Origin: Trabulsiella odontotermitis
Lineage (GTDB): Bacteria > Pseudomonadota > Gammaproteobacteria > Enterobacterales > Enterobacteriaceae
Direction of reading: 5' to 3'
DNA length: 64,000 bases
Assembly: GCF_001297775.1 (NCBI RefSeq)
Contig: NZ_LIFX01000006.1
Coordinates: 1 to 64,000, forward strand
Shown: positions 9,969 to 18,217 of the stretch, piece by piece
Numbering within the stretch: position 1 is the first letter of the stretch
Layout of the letters: the number at the start of each line of letters is the position of its first letter
The notes under the pieces: model-generated
Told to the model about the DNA's origin: nothing
Seen by the model: only the letters and a program-made list of their open reading frames with translations
Databases searched by the model: none
Position numbers and translations under genes: made by a program

Positions 9969-12023
9969 TTACGGTTTGCGCGCTACCGGCACGGAAAGCG
10001 CCTTCAGACTCTCGACGAACACCGACGGTTGTTCTTTGTTGAACAACAGCCACACGCGCTGGCGGGCGCGGGTTAACGCCACGTACAGTAACCGCCGTTC
10101 TTCGGCATCCGGGAAATCCTCCGGTTGTGGCAGCAACGCCTGCTCCATGATGGATTCTCTGGCCGGTGCCGGAAACGCGTCCTGCCCGTCCTGCAACCCC
10201 ATGACGATCACATAATCGGCCTGCTGCCCTTTACTGGCATGAATGGTCATGAAATCGATCGCCAGCTTCGGCCAGCGGGTGGCCGCTTTCTCCAGACTGG
10301 CGGGTTTCAGGTGGTGGTAACGCGCCAGCACCAGGATCCGTTCGTCCGGTCTGGCATAACCGCTGAGCTTGTCGAGCAACGCATCGAGTTGATCATCCGC
10401 CAGCAGGGTAACCGCTTTTTTATCACCCGCTTTCAGGCTGTTCAGCGGCTTGTTCAGTTGATACGGGTTCTGCTGAATAAACGCATTCGCCACTTCACCA
10501 ATGCGGCTGTTAAAGCGGTAAGTGGTATCCAGCGCGCAGTTGTCGCCTTCGCCAAAGTAATGCGTAAAAGCGGTGGTCAGCGTCAGTTGCGCGCCGCTGA
10601 AGCGGTAGATAGCCTGCCAGTCGTCGCCCACGGCATACAGGCAGGTGCGGGAATTCTGTTTTCTTAACGCCGCCAGCAGCGCCGCCCGCTGCGGGGAAAT
10701 ATCCTGAAATTCATCCACCAGAATGTGCTTCCACGGACTGACAAAGCGCCCTTTCTCCAGCACGTTAATGGCCTGATGGATAAGCCCGGAGAAATCCACC
10801 GCATCCTCCGCTTTCAACGCGGCTTTCCACGCCTTGAGCAGCGGCGCCATCAGTTTGATGCGCTTACCGAAAAGCTCTCTGACCTCTTCCGGCGCCGCGT
10901 CAATCATCTCTGCCTGCGAACCGCCATGCATGCGCATCAGCCCGACCCAACGATCGAGCCGACCGCCCATCCGGCGCACCAGCTTTTCATCCTGCCAGTA
11001 GTTACCCTCCGGCACCGACCAGCCCATCTCGTCGTCCAGCCACTGTCGCCAGCCTTTCGCCTGCGCTTTTTTCTCGTTGCACTGTTGCTGCCAGGTTTTG
11101 ATCAACAGCGCCTGCCGCGCCTTGCTGTCGTTTTCCAGTTTGCTGATGGCGGGCACTTTCTTACTGCCCTGCTGAATGATATGCAGTGCGAGAGCATGAA
11201 AGGTGCGGGCGCTAATCGCGTCTGTGTTCAGCCGCTCGCGGATCCGTTCGTCCATCTCTTTCGCCGCCTGACGGCCAAACGCCAGCAGCAGGATCTGTTC
11301 GGCAGAGGCTTCCCCGCGCATCAACAGCCAGCCCGCGCGGGCCACCAGCACGGACGTTTTACCGCTGCCCGCCCCCGCCAGCACCAGCAACGACTGCTCG
11401 CCATTAACCACGGCCCGCGCCTGCGCCGGATTCAGCGGCGACGCCTCTATTTTTTCAAAGAAACCGGCATACTGGCTGAGCATGGCTTCGGTATACGCCT
11501 GGTTATGCTGCAGACGGCTGCTGTCGATGTCTTTCAGCCAGCCCTGACATTGCCGCCAGAGCTCACGGCAGTTATCGAAAGTCTCCAGGCGCGCGACGGG
11601 GATCGGCAACGCATCCAGCGCGCGCAGGATTTTTTGTTGTACGTCGAGCGTGGCCTGGCGGGTCAGCCATTTGCCTTCAGCGCTGAAACGCGAAATTTCC
11701 GCCAGTTGTTCCGTGAGCAGGCGCGCGGCGATGTCGCTCATTTCATTGCCCCACTGCTCCCAGAGCGCGTTCAGATGATGATGAAAGCGCTGCGTTTCGC
11801 CCCACTCGGTCCCGTGAAGGCGCACCACTTTGTTTTCCGGCAGAATAAATTCCAGCTCGCCCCACACCAGCCCGCGCTTGCACTGAATGTCCAGCAACTG
11901 GTTAAAAGGAATGAGATATTCATGACGATCGCCGGAGACTTTCACTCCGGCGTTAAGGATTTCTACTCGATCATAAGGGTGCTGCGCCATGCGCTTGCCA
12001 AGCGTTGTTGCTTTTAGTTCCAT
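9969..12023 (-). CDS. helD: DNA helicase IV
   Basis: UvrD/Rep-family superfamily 1 ATP-dependent 3'-5' DNA helicase, with a role in recombination. Length 684 residues equals E. coli HelD. After an N-terminal extension (about 1-190) the Q-like motif LNPAQARAV leads into Walker A AGAGSGKT at 216-223; further motifs include ILVDEFQDISPQR (Walker B), GDDWQAIYRFSGA, TIHASKGQQADYVIV and LLYVALTRARQRVWLLF, the standard UvrD-type motif VI. It is divergent from yccF. Confidence 0.96.
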   Translation of the reverse strand: MELKATTLGKRMAQHPYDRVEILNAGVKVSGDRHEYLIPFNQLLDIQCKRGLVWGELEFILPENKVVRLHGTEWGETQRFHHHLNALWEQWGNEMSDIAARLLTEQLAEISRFSAEGKWLTRQATLDVQQKILRALDALPIPVARLETFDNCRELWRQCQGWLKDIDSSRLQHNQAYTEAMLSQYAGFFEKIEASPLNPAQARAVVNGEQSLLVLAGAGSGKTSVLVARAGWLLMRGEASAEQILLLAFGRQAAKEMDERIRERLNTDAISARTFHALALHIIQQGSKKVPAISKLENDSKARQALLIKTWQQQCNEKKAQAKGWRQWLDDEMGWSVPEGNYWQDEKLVRRMGGRLDRWVGLMRMHGGSQAEMIDAAPEEVRELFGKRIKLMAPLLKAWKAALKAEDAVDFSGLIHQAINVLEKGRFVSPWKHILVDEFQDISPQRAALLAALRKQNSRTCLYAVGDDWQAIYRFSGAQLTLTTAFTHYFGEGDNCALDTTYRFNSRIGEVANAFIQQNPYQLNKPLNSLKAGDKKAVTLLADDQLDALLDKLSGYARPDERILVLARYHHLKPASLEKAATRWPKLAIDFMTIHASKGQQADYVIVMGLQDGQDAFPAPARESIMEQALLPQPEDFPDAEERRLLYVALTRARQRVWLLFNKEQPSVFVESLKALSVPVARKP

Positions 12024-12146
12024 GTCATGCCAAATCCCGCCACGTTTTATTACTTCACAGTTTAACCGCCAGATACCAGGTGCTCCAGCGCAAAAAAACG
12101 TTACAATTACGAGGTCGACGACATTTCCGCAATGGACAGAGGATTT

Positions 12147-12593
12147 ATGCGTACTGTTTTGAATATTTTGAATTTTGTACTGGGTGGTTTCGCCACCACG
12201 TTGGGCTGGCTGCTGGCGACGCTGGTCAGCATTCTTTTGATTGTCACGCTACCGCTGAGCCGCTCCTGCTGGGAAATCACAAAACTGTCTTTACTGCCCT
12301 ACGGCAACGAAGCGGTGCATGTGGACGAACTCGACCCGGACAGCAAAAGCACAGTGATGAACGCTGGCGGTACTTTCCTCAATATTCTGTGGTTTATTCT
12401 CTTCGGCTGGTGGCTATGCCTGACGCACATTTTTGCCGGGATTGCGCAGTGCATCACGCTGATTGGTATTCCCGTCGGGATCGCCAACTTTAAAATCGCT
12501 GCGATTGCCCTCTGGCCCGTGGGCCGTCGCGTCGTGAGCGTGGAAACCGCCCGTGCCGCGCGTGAAGCCAATGCCCGCCGTCGTTATCAATAA
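12147..12593 (+). CDS. yccF: Inner-membrane protein YccF
   Basis: Small integral membrane protein with two YccF (DUF307) repeats; function unknown. ATG 12147 (MRTVLNILNFVLGGFATTLGW) gives 148 residues as in E. coli and has AGAGGA upstream; an ATG five codons earlier is in frame but less well placed. The repeats show paired GW motifs (FATTLGWLLATLVS and ILFGWWLCLTHIFAG) and the conserved LIGIPVGIANFKIAAIALWPVGR. It lies 18 bases before yccS on the same strand, so the two are likely co-transcribed. Confidence 0.93.
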   Translation: MRTVLNILNFVLGGFATTLGWLLATLVSILLIVTLPLSRSCWEITKLSLLPYGNEAVHVDELDPDSKSTVMNAGGTFLNILWFILFGWWLCLTHIFAGIAQCITLIGIPVGIANFKIAAIALWPVGRRVVSVETARAAREANARRRYQ

Positions 12594-12611
12594 TCCGGAC
12601 CGATTATCACT

Positions 12612-14768
12612 ATGCTAAGTCCGTTGCTTCGCCGCTATACATGGAACAGTTCCTGGCTGTACAACGTCAGAATTTTTATCGCCCTTTGCGGCACGACCGC
12701 CCTGCCCTGGTGGCTGGGCGATGTTAAGCTCACCATTCCGTTAACGCTCGGAGTGGTCGCGGCGGCACTGACCGATCTGGATGATCGGCTGACGGGTCGT
12801 CTGCGTAATCTGCTGATAACGCTGGTCTGTTTTTTTATCGCCTCTGCCTCCGTGGAACTGCTGTTTCCGTGGCCGTGGCTGTTCGCCCTCGGGCTGACCC
12901 TCTCGACCAGCGGTTTTATTCTGCTCGGTGGTCTGGGGCAGCGCTATGCCACCATTGCTTTCGGTGCGCTGCTTATCGCCATCTACACCATGCTCGGCGA
13001 GTCACTGTATGAGCACTGGTATCAACAACCCCTTTTCCTGCTGGCGGGCGCCGTCTGGTATAACCTGCTGACGCTGACCGGGCATCTGCTTTTTCCCGTT
13101 CGCCCGTTGCAGGACAGCCTGGCCCGCAGTTATGAACAGCTTGCCCATTATCTCGAACTGAAGTCCCGCTTGTTTGACCCGGACATCGAAGAGGAAAGCC
13201 AGGCGCCAGTCTATGAGCTGGTACTTGCCAACAGTCAACTGGTGGCCATGCTCAACCAGACAAAAGCCTCTTTATTGACACGTCTGCGCGGCGACCGTGG
13301 TCAACGCAACACACGCCGGACGCTGCATTACTACTTCGTGGCGCAGGACATTCATGAACGTGCCAGCTCGGCGCATATTCAGTATCAGACGCTGCGCGAC
13401 AACTTTCGCTACAGCGATGTGATGTTCCGTTTTCAGCGTCTGATGTCGATGCAGTCGCAGGCCTGCCAGCAACTGTCGCGATCCATTCTGCTGCGTACGC
13501 CTTATCAGCACGACCCGCGCTTTGAACGGGTCTTTACCCACCTGGATGCCGCGCTGGATCGCGTGCGTGCCAGCGGTGTGCCGATGGATCAGATCAAAGC
13601 GCTGGGCTTTCTGCTCAACAACCTGCGCGCCATTGATGCCCAACTGGCGACGATTGAGTCTGAGCAGGTACAAAACCAGCCGCGAAACGATACCGAAAAC
13701 CTGCTGGCAGATGACCGGCTGCACGGGTTAAGTGATATCCGCGCCCGGCTGAGCCGCAATATGTCGCCGGAGTCGGCGCTGTTTCGCCATGCCATTCGTA
13801 TGTCGCTGGTGCTGTGCGCCGGGTATGCGTTTATCCAGCTAACCGGATTGCATCACGGGTACTGGATCCTGCTGACCAGCCTGTTCGTCTGCCAGCCGAA
13901 CTACAATGCCACCCGCCACCGTCTGGCCTTACGTATCTTTGGCACACTGGTGGGCGTCGCCATCGGTTTACCCGTTCTGCTGCTCGTTCCCTCCGTTGAA
14001 GGACAACTGGCGCTCATTGTGGTCACTGGCGTGCTCTTTTTCGCCTTTCGCACCGTGCAGTACGCCAACGCCACTATGTTTATCACGCTGCTGGTGCTGC
14101 TGTGCTTTAACCTGCTGGGCGAAGGTTTCGAAATAGCGCTGCCGCGTATTTTCGATACGCTCATCGGTTGCGCCATCGCCTGGGCGGCGGTCAGTTTTAT
14201 CTGGCCGGACTGGCGGTTTCGTAATCTGCCCCGCGTTCTGCAGCGCGCGGTCGACGCCAACTGCCGGTATCTGGATGCGATCCTCGAGCAGTATCACCAG
14301 GGGCGCGATAACCGCCTGGCCTACCGTATTGCGCGCCGTGAAGCGTGGAACAGCGACGCTGAATTGGCCTCTGTTATCTCAAACATGTCGACAGAGCCAA
14401 AAGTGACGGTAGAGATGAAAGAGACGGCGTTTCGTCTGTTGTGTCTCAACCACACATTTACCAGTTATATCTCTGCGCTGGGCGCTCACCGTGAACAACT
14501 GACAAACCCCGATATCCTCGCGCTGCTGGATGACGCGGTCTGTTACGTCGACGATGCATTCCACCATATGCCGAAAGATGAGCCTCGCGTGCATCAGGCG
14601 CTGGCGGGCCTGATGCAACGGATCCATCAACTGGAGCCACGGGCAGAGAGCAAAGAGCCGCTGGTGCTACAGCAAATTGGTCTGCTTGTTACGCTTCTCC
14701 CGGAGATAAGTCGTCTTCAGCGGCAAGTTTCTCCTGTAGTGAAAGAGGAAGTCCCGGAAGGCTACTGA
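12612..14768 (+). CDS. yccS: FUSC-family inner-membrane protein YccS
   Basis: Large inner-membrane protein of the fusaric-acid-resistance/aromatic-acid-efflux (FUSC) family; physiological substrate unknown. The 718-residue protein has two clusters of membrane segments (about 15-155 and 395-515), each followed by a long soluble part, which is the YccS/YhfK arrangement. Motifs include DLDDRLTGRLRN near residue 57 and RTVQYANATMFIT in the second cluster. The 3' end overlaps the convergent sxy gene by 80 bases, so the last 26 codons are antisense to sxy. Probably transcribed together with yccF. Confidence 0.92.
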   Translation: MLSPLLRRYTWNSSWLYNVRIFIALCGTTALPWWLGDVKLTIPLTLGVVAAALTDLDDRLTGRLRNLLITLVCFFIASASVELLFPWPWLFALGLTLSTSGFILLGGLGQRYATIAFGALLIAIYTMLGESLYEHWYQQPLFLLAGAVWYNLLTLTGHLLFPVRPLQDSLARSYEQLAHYLELKSRLFDPDIEEESQAPVYELVLANSQLVAMLNQTKASLLTRLRGDRGQRNTRRTLHYYFVAQDIHERASSAHIQYQTLRDNFRYSDVMFRFQRLMSMQSQACQQLSRSILLRTPYQHDPRFERVFTHLDAALDRVRASGVPMDQIKALGFLLNNLRAIDAQLATIESEQVQNQPRNDTENLLADDRLHGLSDIRARLSRNMSPESALFRHAIRMSLVLCAGYAFIQLTGLHHGYWILLTSLFVCQPNYNATRHRLALRIFGTLVGVAIGLPVLLLVPSVEGQLALIVVTGVLFFAFRTVQYANATMFITLLVLLCFNLLGEGFEIALPRIFDTLIGCAIAWAAVSFIWPDWRFRNLPRVLQRAVDANCRYLDAILEQYHQGRDNRLAYRIARREAWNSDAELASVISNMSTEPKVTVEMKETAFRLLCLNHTFTSYISALGAHREQLTNPDILALLDDAVCYVDDAFHHMPKDEPRVHQALAGLMQRIHQLEPRAESKEPLVLQQIGLLVTLLPEISRLQRQVSPVVKEEVPEGY

Positions 14769-15351
14769 CCCACTCCATAAGCTCCTGGCGTCGTTGCGCC
14801 GGGAGCGCCGCCGCATGAACGCCAGCAATTGCCCCTTCCAGCGCCAGAAGCACACTCACGCTAATCCCCTTTCTTTTCTCTCGCAGCTTCAGCCAGCCCA
14901 GTTCAGCCCCCAGCATGCATAACATGTGGTGATCGCGTATTCCGGCTTCCAGCAGCATTAGCTCCATATGAAACGTAATATTGGGCAGGTTTTTAAGCCT
15001 TCGCCTGTCATACCGCTGATCCTTTTCCCGCTTCGCCTCCTCAAGTGAATGTGAAGAGAGCGTTAACAGCGTGCGGCGATCGTCCCACAGCGCATCATCG
15101 ACATGGTAATAATTGAGCGGCACAGGCCGACCGCGTTTACGCAGCGTGAGCAGCGGCGTCGGGTGATTGACGCGATAAGGCGCGCTTTGCTCGCATACGC
15201 GCAGATAAAGTTCCCCTTCTGCCACCATCGCAAAAACGGTCTCTTCAATGGCCAGACTATATCCGCCAAACAGCGCACGGTATTTAATTCTCCCCAGCGG
15301 AGACAGATATTCCTGCGACTGATATATCCTTTTATAGGAATCATTTTTCAT
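14689..15351 (-). CDS. sxy: Competence regulator Sxy/TfoX
   Basis: Co-activator that lets CRP act at CRP-S promoters of DNA-uptake genes. The start at ATG 15351 (MKNDSYKRIYQSQEYLSPLG) corresponds to the E. coli start and has AAGGAA upstream; an ATG seven codons earlier (15372) is in frame but lacks such a site. The TfoX N-terminal domain (about 5-100) and TfoX C-terminal domain (about 105-205, with LEGAIAGVHAAALPAQRRQELMEW) are present. The 220-residue length is longer than the 209 of E. coli; the extra C-terminal residues lie in the overlap with yccS. The protein has diverged more than its neighbours. Confidence 0.92.
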   Translation of the reverse strand: MKNDSYKRIYQSQEYLSPLGRIKYRALFGGYSLAIEETVFAMVAEGELYLRVCEQSAPYRVNHPTPLLTLRKRGRPVPLNYYHVDDALWDDRRTLLTLSSHSLEEAKREKDQRYDRRRLKNLPNITFHMELMLLEAGIRDHHMLCMLGAELGWLKLREKRKGISVSVLLALEGAIAGVHAAALPAQRRQELMEWVSSLPGLPLSLQEKLAAEDDLSPGEA

Positions 15352-15444
15352 GATTATTCCTTTGTTAATCATGCCGTTAGATGTGATTTTTTCGATTAAC
15401 GGATCCGTTAAGCAGGAAAATAGGCAACTTCCGGGCAGGCGGCA

Positions 15445-15462
15445 AGATGATTTTTATCATCT
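15445..15462. repeat. Perfect inverted repeat upstream of sxy
   Basis: AGATGAT - TTTT - ATCATCT, a perfect 7-bp repeat with a 4-base loop, about 95-110 bases upstream of the sxy start. In E. coli the sxy transcript has a long structured leader of about this length, so this could be a hairpin at its 5' end or an operator. No further support. Confidence 0.35.
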
Positions 15463-15507
15463 GTACGACTTCAGTGAATTTTTGCGAGACGCTTTCAGAA
15501 AATGGGG

Positions 15508-15550
15508 TTGATCTTTATACACAGTGGCTGTACTGTATATTCATACAGTA
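15508..15550 (+). promoter_or_regulatory. sulA promoter with LexA box
   Basis: -35 TTGATC (15508-15513), 17-base spacer, -10 TACTGT (15531-15536). The -10 lies inside a consensus SOS box TACTGTATATTCATACAGTA (15531-15550; CTGT and ACAG flanks with 8-base A/T-rich centre plus one C). The arrangement is that of E. coli sulA, so LexA repression and SOS induction are expected. Confidence 0.93.
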
Positions 15551-15571
15551 ACCCACAGGGCTGGATAAACT

Positions 15572-16081
15572 ATGTATACTTCTGGTTATGCAAATCACTC
15601 AACAATGGCTTCCGCAACCTCAGGTCGTCATTCACGCGTCGCGTCAACGCAGGCCTCTTCCGGGCTGATTAGCGAAGTGGTCTACCATGAAGACCAGCCC
15701 ATGATGACGCAACTTTTGTTGCTGCCCCTGTTACAACAGTTGGGTCAGCAATCGCGCTGGCAATTGTGGTTAACGCCACAGCAAAAACTGAGCCGCGAAT
15801 GGGTTCAGGCTTCCGGTTTACCATTGACAAAAGTGATGCAGATAAGCCAGATGTCGCCCTGCAATACACTGGAATCGATGATTCGTGCGCTGCGCACCGG
15901 CAATTATAGTGTGGTTATCGGTTGGTTAAGTGATGAGCTAACAGAAGATGAACACGCGAGACTGGTGGCTGCAGCCGAAGAAGGACAGGCGATTGGCTTC
16001 CTTATGCGTCCGGTTCGTGCAACCTCTACAGCCACGAGACAGCTAAACGGGCTAAAAATTCATTCAAATTTCTATCATTGA
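15572..16081 (+). CDS. sulA: SOS cell-division inhibitor SulA
   Basis: Binds FtsZ and stops ring assembly after DNA damage; rapidly removed by Lon. The 169 residues match E. coli SulA in length; conserved text includes [43 protein letters not shown] (residues about 32-74), and the C-terminal Lon recognition tail KIHSNFYH ending in Tyr-His. The promoter carries a LexA box just upstream. It is a single gene, divergent from sxy. Confidence 0.96.
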   Translation: MYTSGYANHSTMASATSGRHSRVASTQASSGLISEVVYHEDQPMMTQLLLLPLLQQLGQQSRWQLWLTPQQKLSREWVQASGLPLTKVMQISQMSPCNTLESMIRALRTGNYSVVIGWLSDELTEDEHARLVAAAEEGQAIGFLMRPVRATSTATRQLNGLKIHSNFYH

Positions 16082-16250
16082 GTCAGTTTAAGATTAATCC
16101 TGGAATTTTTTTTCGCTTTTAAAAGCACCGTCTCAATTTTCAGCAAAAACGGTGAGAGTGCTTGTCTGGCGCGGTTTGCGCTATTTTATGCTGTCGAATA
16201 TTTCGGCAAAATTGTTAAATATTCTGTATACAACTCTTTTTTTTTCATAT

Positions 16251-16434
16251 GCCTGACAGAGTTCACACTTGTAAGTTTCCAACTACGTTGTAGACTTTAC
16301 ATCGCCAGGGGTGACCGGCTTAAGCCGCAAGTAACGGCATAGTTATTAACAAGTCACGCTCCCGGTGAAGGATTTAACCGTGAATTTCTTGAGTATCTTC
16401 ATGGCGATTTTTGGATGATAACGAGGCGCAAAAA
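16251..16434 (+). promoter_or_regulatory. ompA promoter and long 5' leader
   Basis: This covers most of the 353-base sulA-ompA gap. A CRP-like site (TGACAGAGTTCACA, 16254-16267) precedes -35 TTGTAA (16269-16274), a 16-base spacer and -10 TAGACT (16291-16296). The leader that follows is over 130 bases, as in E. coli where it folds into stabilising stem-loops, and ends in ATGATAACGAGGCGC just before the start, the region paired by the sRNA MicA in E. coli. The upstream part (16082-16250) is A+T-rich and shows no gene. Confidence 0.75.
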
Positions 16435-17487
16435 ATGAAAAAGACAGCTATCGCGATTGCAGTGGCACTGGCTGGCTTCGCTACCGTAGCGCAGGCCGCT
16501 CCGAAAGATAACACCTGGTATGCAGGTGGTAAGCTGGGTTGGTCCCAGTTCCACGACACTGGCTGGTATGACAGCTCCCTGAACAACGACGGCCCGACTC
16601 ACGAAAGTCAACTGGGTGCAGGCGCGTTCGGTGGTTACCAGGTTAACCCGTACGTTGGTTTCGAAATGGGTTATGACTGGCTGGGTCGTATGCCGTACAA
16701 AGGCGACACCGTCAATGGTGCCTTCAAAGCTCAGGGCGTTCAGCTGACTGCTAAACTGGGTTACCCAATCACTGACGATCTGGACGTATACACCCGTCTG
16801 GGCGGCATGGTATGGCGCGCTGACTCCAGCAACAGTGAAATCGGCGACAACCACGACACCGGCGTTTCTCCGGTCTTCGCTGGCGGCGTTGAGTGGGCAA
16901 TGACCCGTGACATCGCTACCCGTCTGGAATACCAGTGGGTTAACAACATCGGTGACGGTGGTACTGTTGGCGTTCGTCCGGACAACGGCATGCTGAGCGT
17001 AGGTGTTTCCTACCGTTTCGGCCAGCAGGAAGCAGCTCCGGTAGTTGCTCCGGCACCGGCTCCGGCTCCGGAAGTACAGACCAAGCACTTCACCCTGAAG
17101 TCTGACGTTCTGTTCAACTTCAACAAAGCTACCCTGAAACCGGAAGGTCAGCAGGCACTGGATCAGCTGTACTCTCAGCTGAGCAACCTGGATCCGAAAG
17201 ACGGTTCCGTAGTGGTTCTGGGCTTCACCGACCGTATCGGTTCTGACGCTTACAACCAGGGTCTGTCCGAGAAACGTGCACAGTCTGTTGTTGATTACCT
17301 GGTATCTAAAGGTATCCCGGCTAACAAGATCTCCGCACGTGGTATGGGCGAATCCAACCCGGTTACCGGTACTACCTGTGACAACGTGAAAGCTCGCGCT
17401 GCACTGATCGATTGCCTGGCTCCGGATCGTCGCGTAGAGATCGAAGTTAAAGGCATCAAAGACGTTGTAACTCAGCCGCAGGCTTAA
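16435..17487 (+). CDS. ompA: Outer membrane protein A
   Basis: Abundant outer-membrane protein that anchors the membrane to peptidoglycan and also acts as a phage and colicin receptor. The start at ATG 16435 ([21 protein letters not shown] signal peptide, cleavage after residue 21) is used in place of an in-frame upstream ATG (16411) because the signal peptide begins there. Residues about 22-195 form the eight-stranded barrel, followed by a proline/alanine linker ([11 protein letters not shown]) and the C-terminal OmpA-like periplasmic domain with [20 protein letters not shown] and the paired cysteines in [21 protein letters not shown]. The length of 350 exceeds E. coli's 346 because of longer surface loop 1 ([18 protein letters not shown]). 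Confidence 0.98.
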   Translation: MKKTAIAIAVALAGFATVAQAAPKDNTWYAGGKLGWSQFHDTGWYDSSLNNDGPTHESQLGAGAFGGYQVNPYVGFEMGYDWLGRMPYKGDTVNGAFKAQGVQLTAKLGYPITDDLDVYTRLGGMVWRADSSNSEIGDNHDTGVSPVFAGGVEWAMTRDIATRLEYQWVNNIGDGGTVGVRPDNGMLSVGVSYRFGQQEAAPVVAPAPAPAPEVQTKHFTLKSDVLFNFNKATLKPEGQQALDQLYSQLSNLDPKDGSVVVLGFTDRIGSDAYNQGLSEKRAQSVVDYLVSKGIPANKISARGMGESNPVTGTTCDNVKARAALIDCLAPDRRVEIEVKGIKDVVTQPQA

Positions 17488-17499
17488 GTTTACGTCTAC

Positions 17500-17530
17500 A
17501 AAAAACCCCGCCATTGATGCGGGGTTTTTT
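17500..17530 (+). terminator. ompA terminator
   Basis: AAAAAACCCCGC, 7-base loop, GCGGGGTTTTTT. Strong stem and a T-run on each strand; matP ends 48 bases further on the opposite strand and may share it. Confidence 0.92.
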
Positions 17531-17577
17531 ATTGCCTGAAAATCAGCACTTGTGATGCGCATTACGCCACAACAGCA

Positions 17578-18033
17578 CTATTCTTCTTTGCCAAGCAGCG
17601 CCTGCAGATCCTGTTTCAGGCTGGACATCTTACTGGCGTACTTCTCTTTATTCTCGGCATCTTCAATCAACTGAACGATGGTTTCAGACAGCGTTTTTCC
17701 ACGCCGCTGCGCCAGCCCGGCCAGTCGCTGCCAGACGATGAATTCCAGATCGATCGATTTCTTTCGCGTGTGCTGATGCTCAGCATTGAAATGGCGCTTG
17801 CGTCGGGCGCGGATCGTCTGTTTCATCCGATTCGCCAGCGTCGGATTCATATGCGTGGTGATCCACTCATTGACCAGTACGGGTTCGTTTTCCAGCGTCA
17901 GCAACATCTCCACCGCCTCTTGTGCGGCGCTGGTTTCGATGTAACGCGTGATAAGCTCGCCTTCCCGGTGTTTTTTCACCAGGTACTTCCACTTCCACCC
18001 GCTTTCAAGGTTTTCCAGTTGTTGATATTTCAT
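17578..18033 (-). CDS. matP: Macrodomain Ter protein MatP
   Basis: Binds matS sites to organise the terminus macrodomain and links it to the division apparatus; in E. coli it also displaces MukBEF from Ter. 151 residues (E. coli 150). The start [31 protein letters not shown] and the central [32 protein letters not shown] show the ribbon-helix-helix family, followed by a C-terminal coiled coil (about 120-151). It is convergent with ompA and divergent from ycbZ. Confidence 0.96.
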   Translation of the reverse strand: MKYQQLENLESGWKWKYLVKKHREGELITRYIETSAAQEAVEMLLTLENEPVLVNEWITTHMNPTLANRMKQTIRARRKRHFNAEHQHTRKKSIDLEFIVWQRLAGLAQRRGKTLSETIVQLIEDAENKEKYASKMSSLKQDLQALLGKEE

Positions 18034-18177
18034 CGCGATCCCAAGGTGACCGTGTAACTCATTTCAGAATATCAGTTTTTCCCCGATGTACTGAGAATAA
18101 ATCGACATTCGTGAACAGAAGTGTGTTCCTTCATACCCGACAACTGCATTCTCCGTGTGCTACTGCGCAGCATAAGG

Positions 18178-18183
18178 TATAAT
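18178..18183 (+). promoter_or_regulatory. Likely -10 element of the ycbZ promoter
   Basis: A perfect TATAAT lies 35 bases before the ycbZ start codon. The hexamer 17 bases upstream (GTGTGC, 18155-18160) is a poor -35, so the promoter probably relies on the -10. Confidence 0.5.
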
Positions 18184-18217
18184 CCCGCCTTTTACATCTG
18201 ACTAAAAAACATCGACA

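Noticed and set aside
16399-17562. Open frame of 387 codons antisense to ompA
   Set aside because: Caused by strong codon bias of ompA on the other strand; spans the whole gene and its terminator.
18046-18058. matS-like sequence GTGACCGTGTAAC near the matP start
   Set aside because: Two mismatches to GTGACRNYGTCAC; several such matches are expected by chance in 64 kb, so not called as a MatP site.
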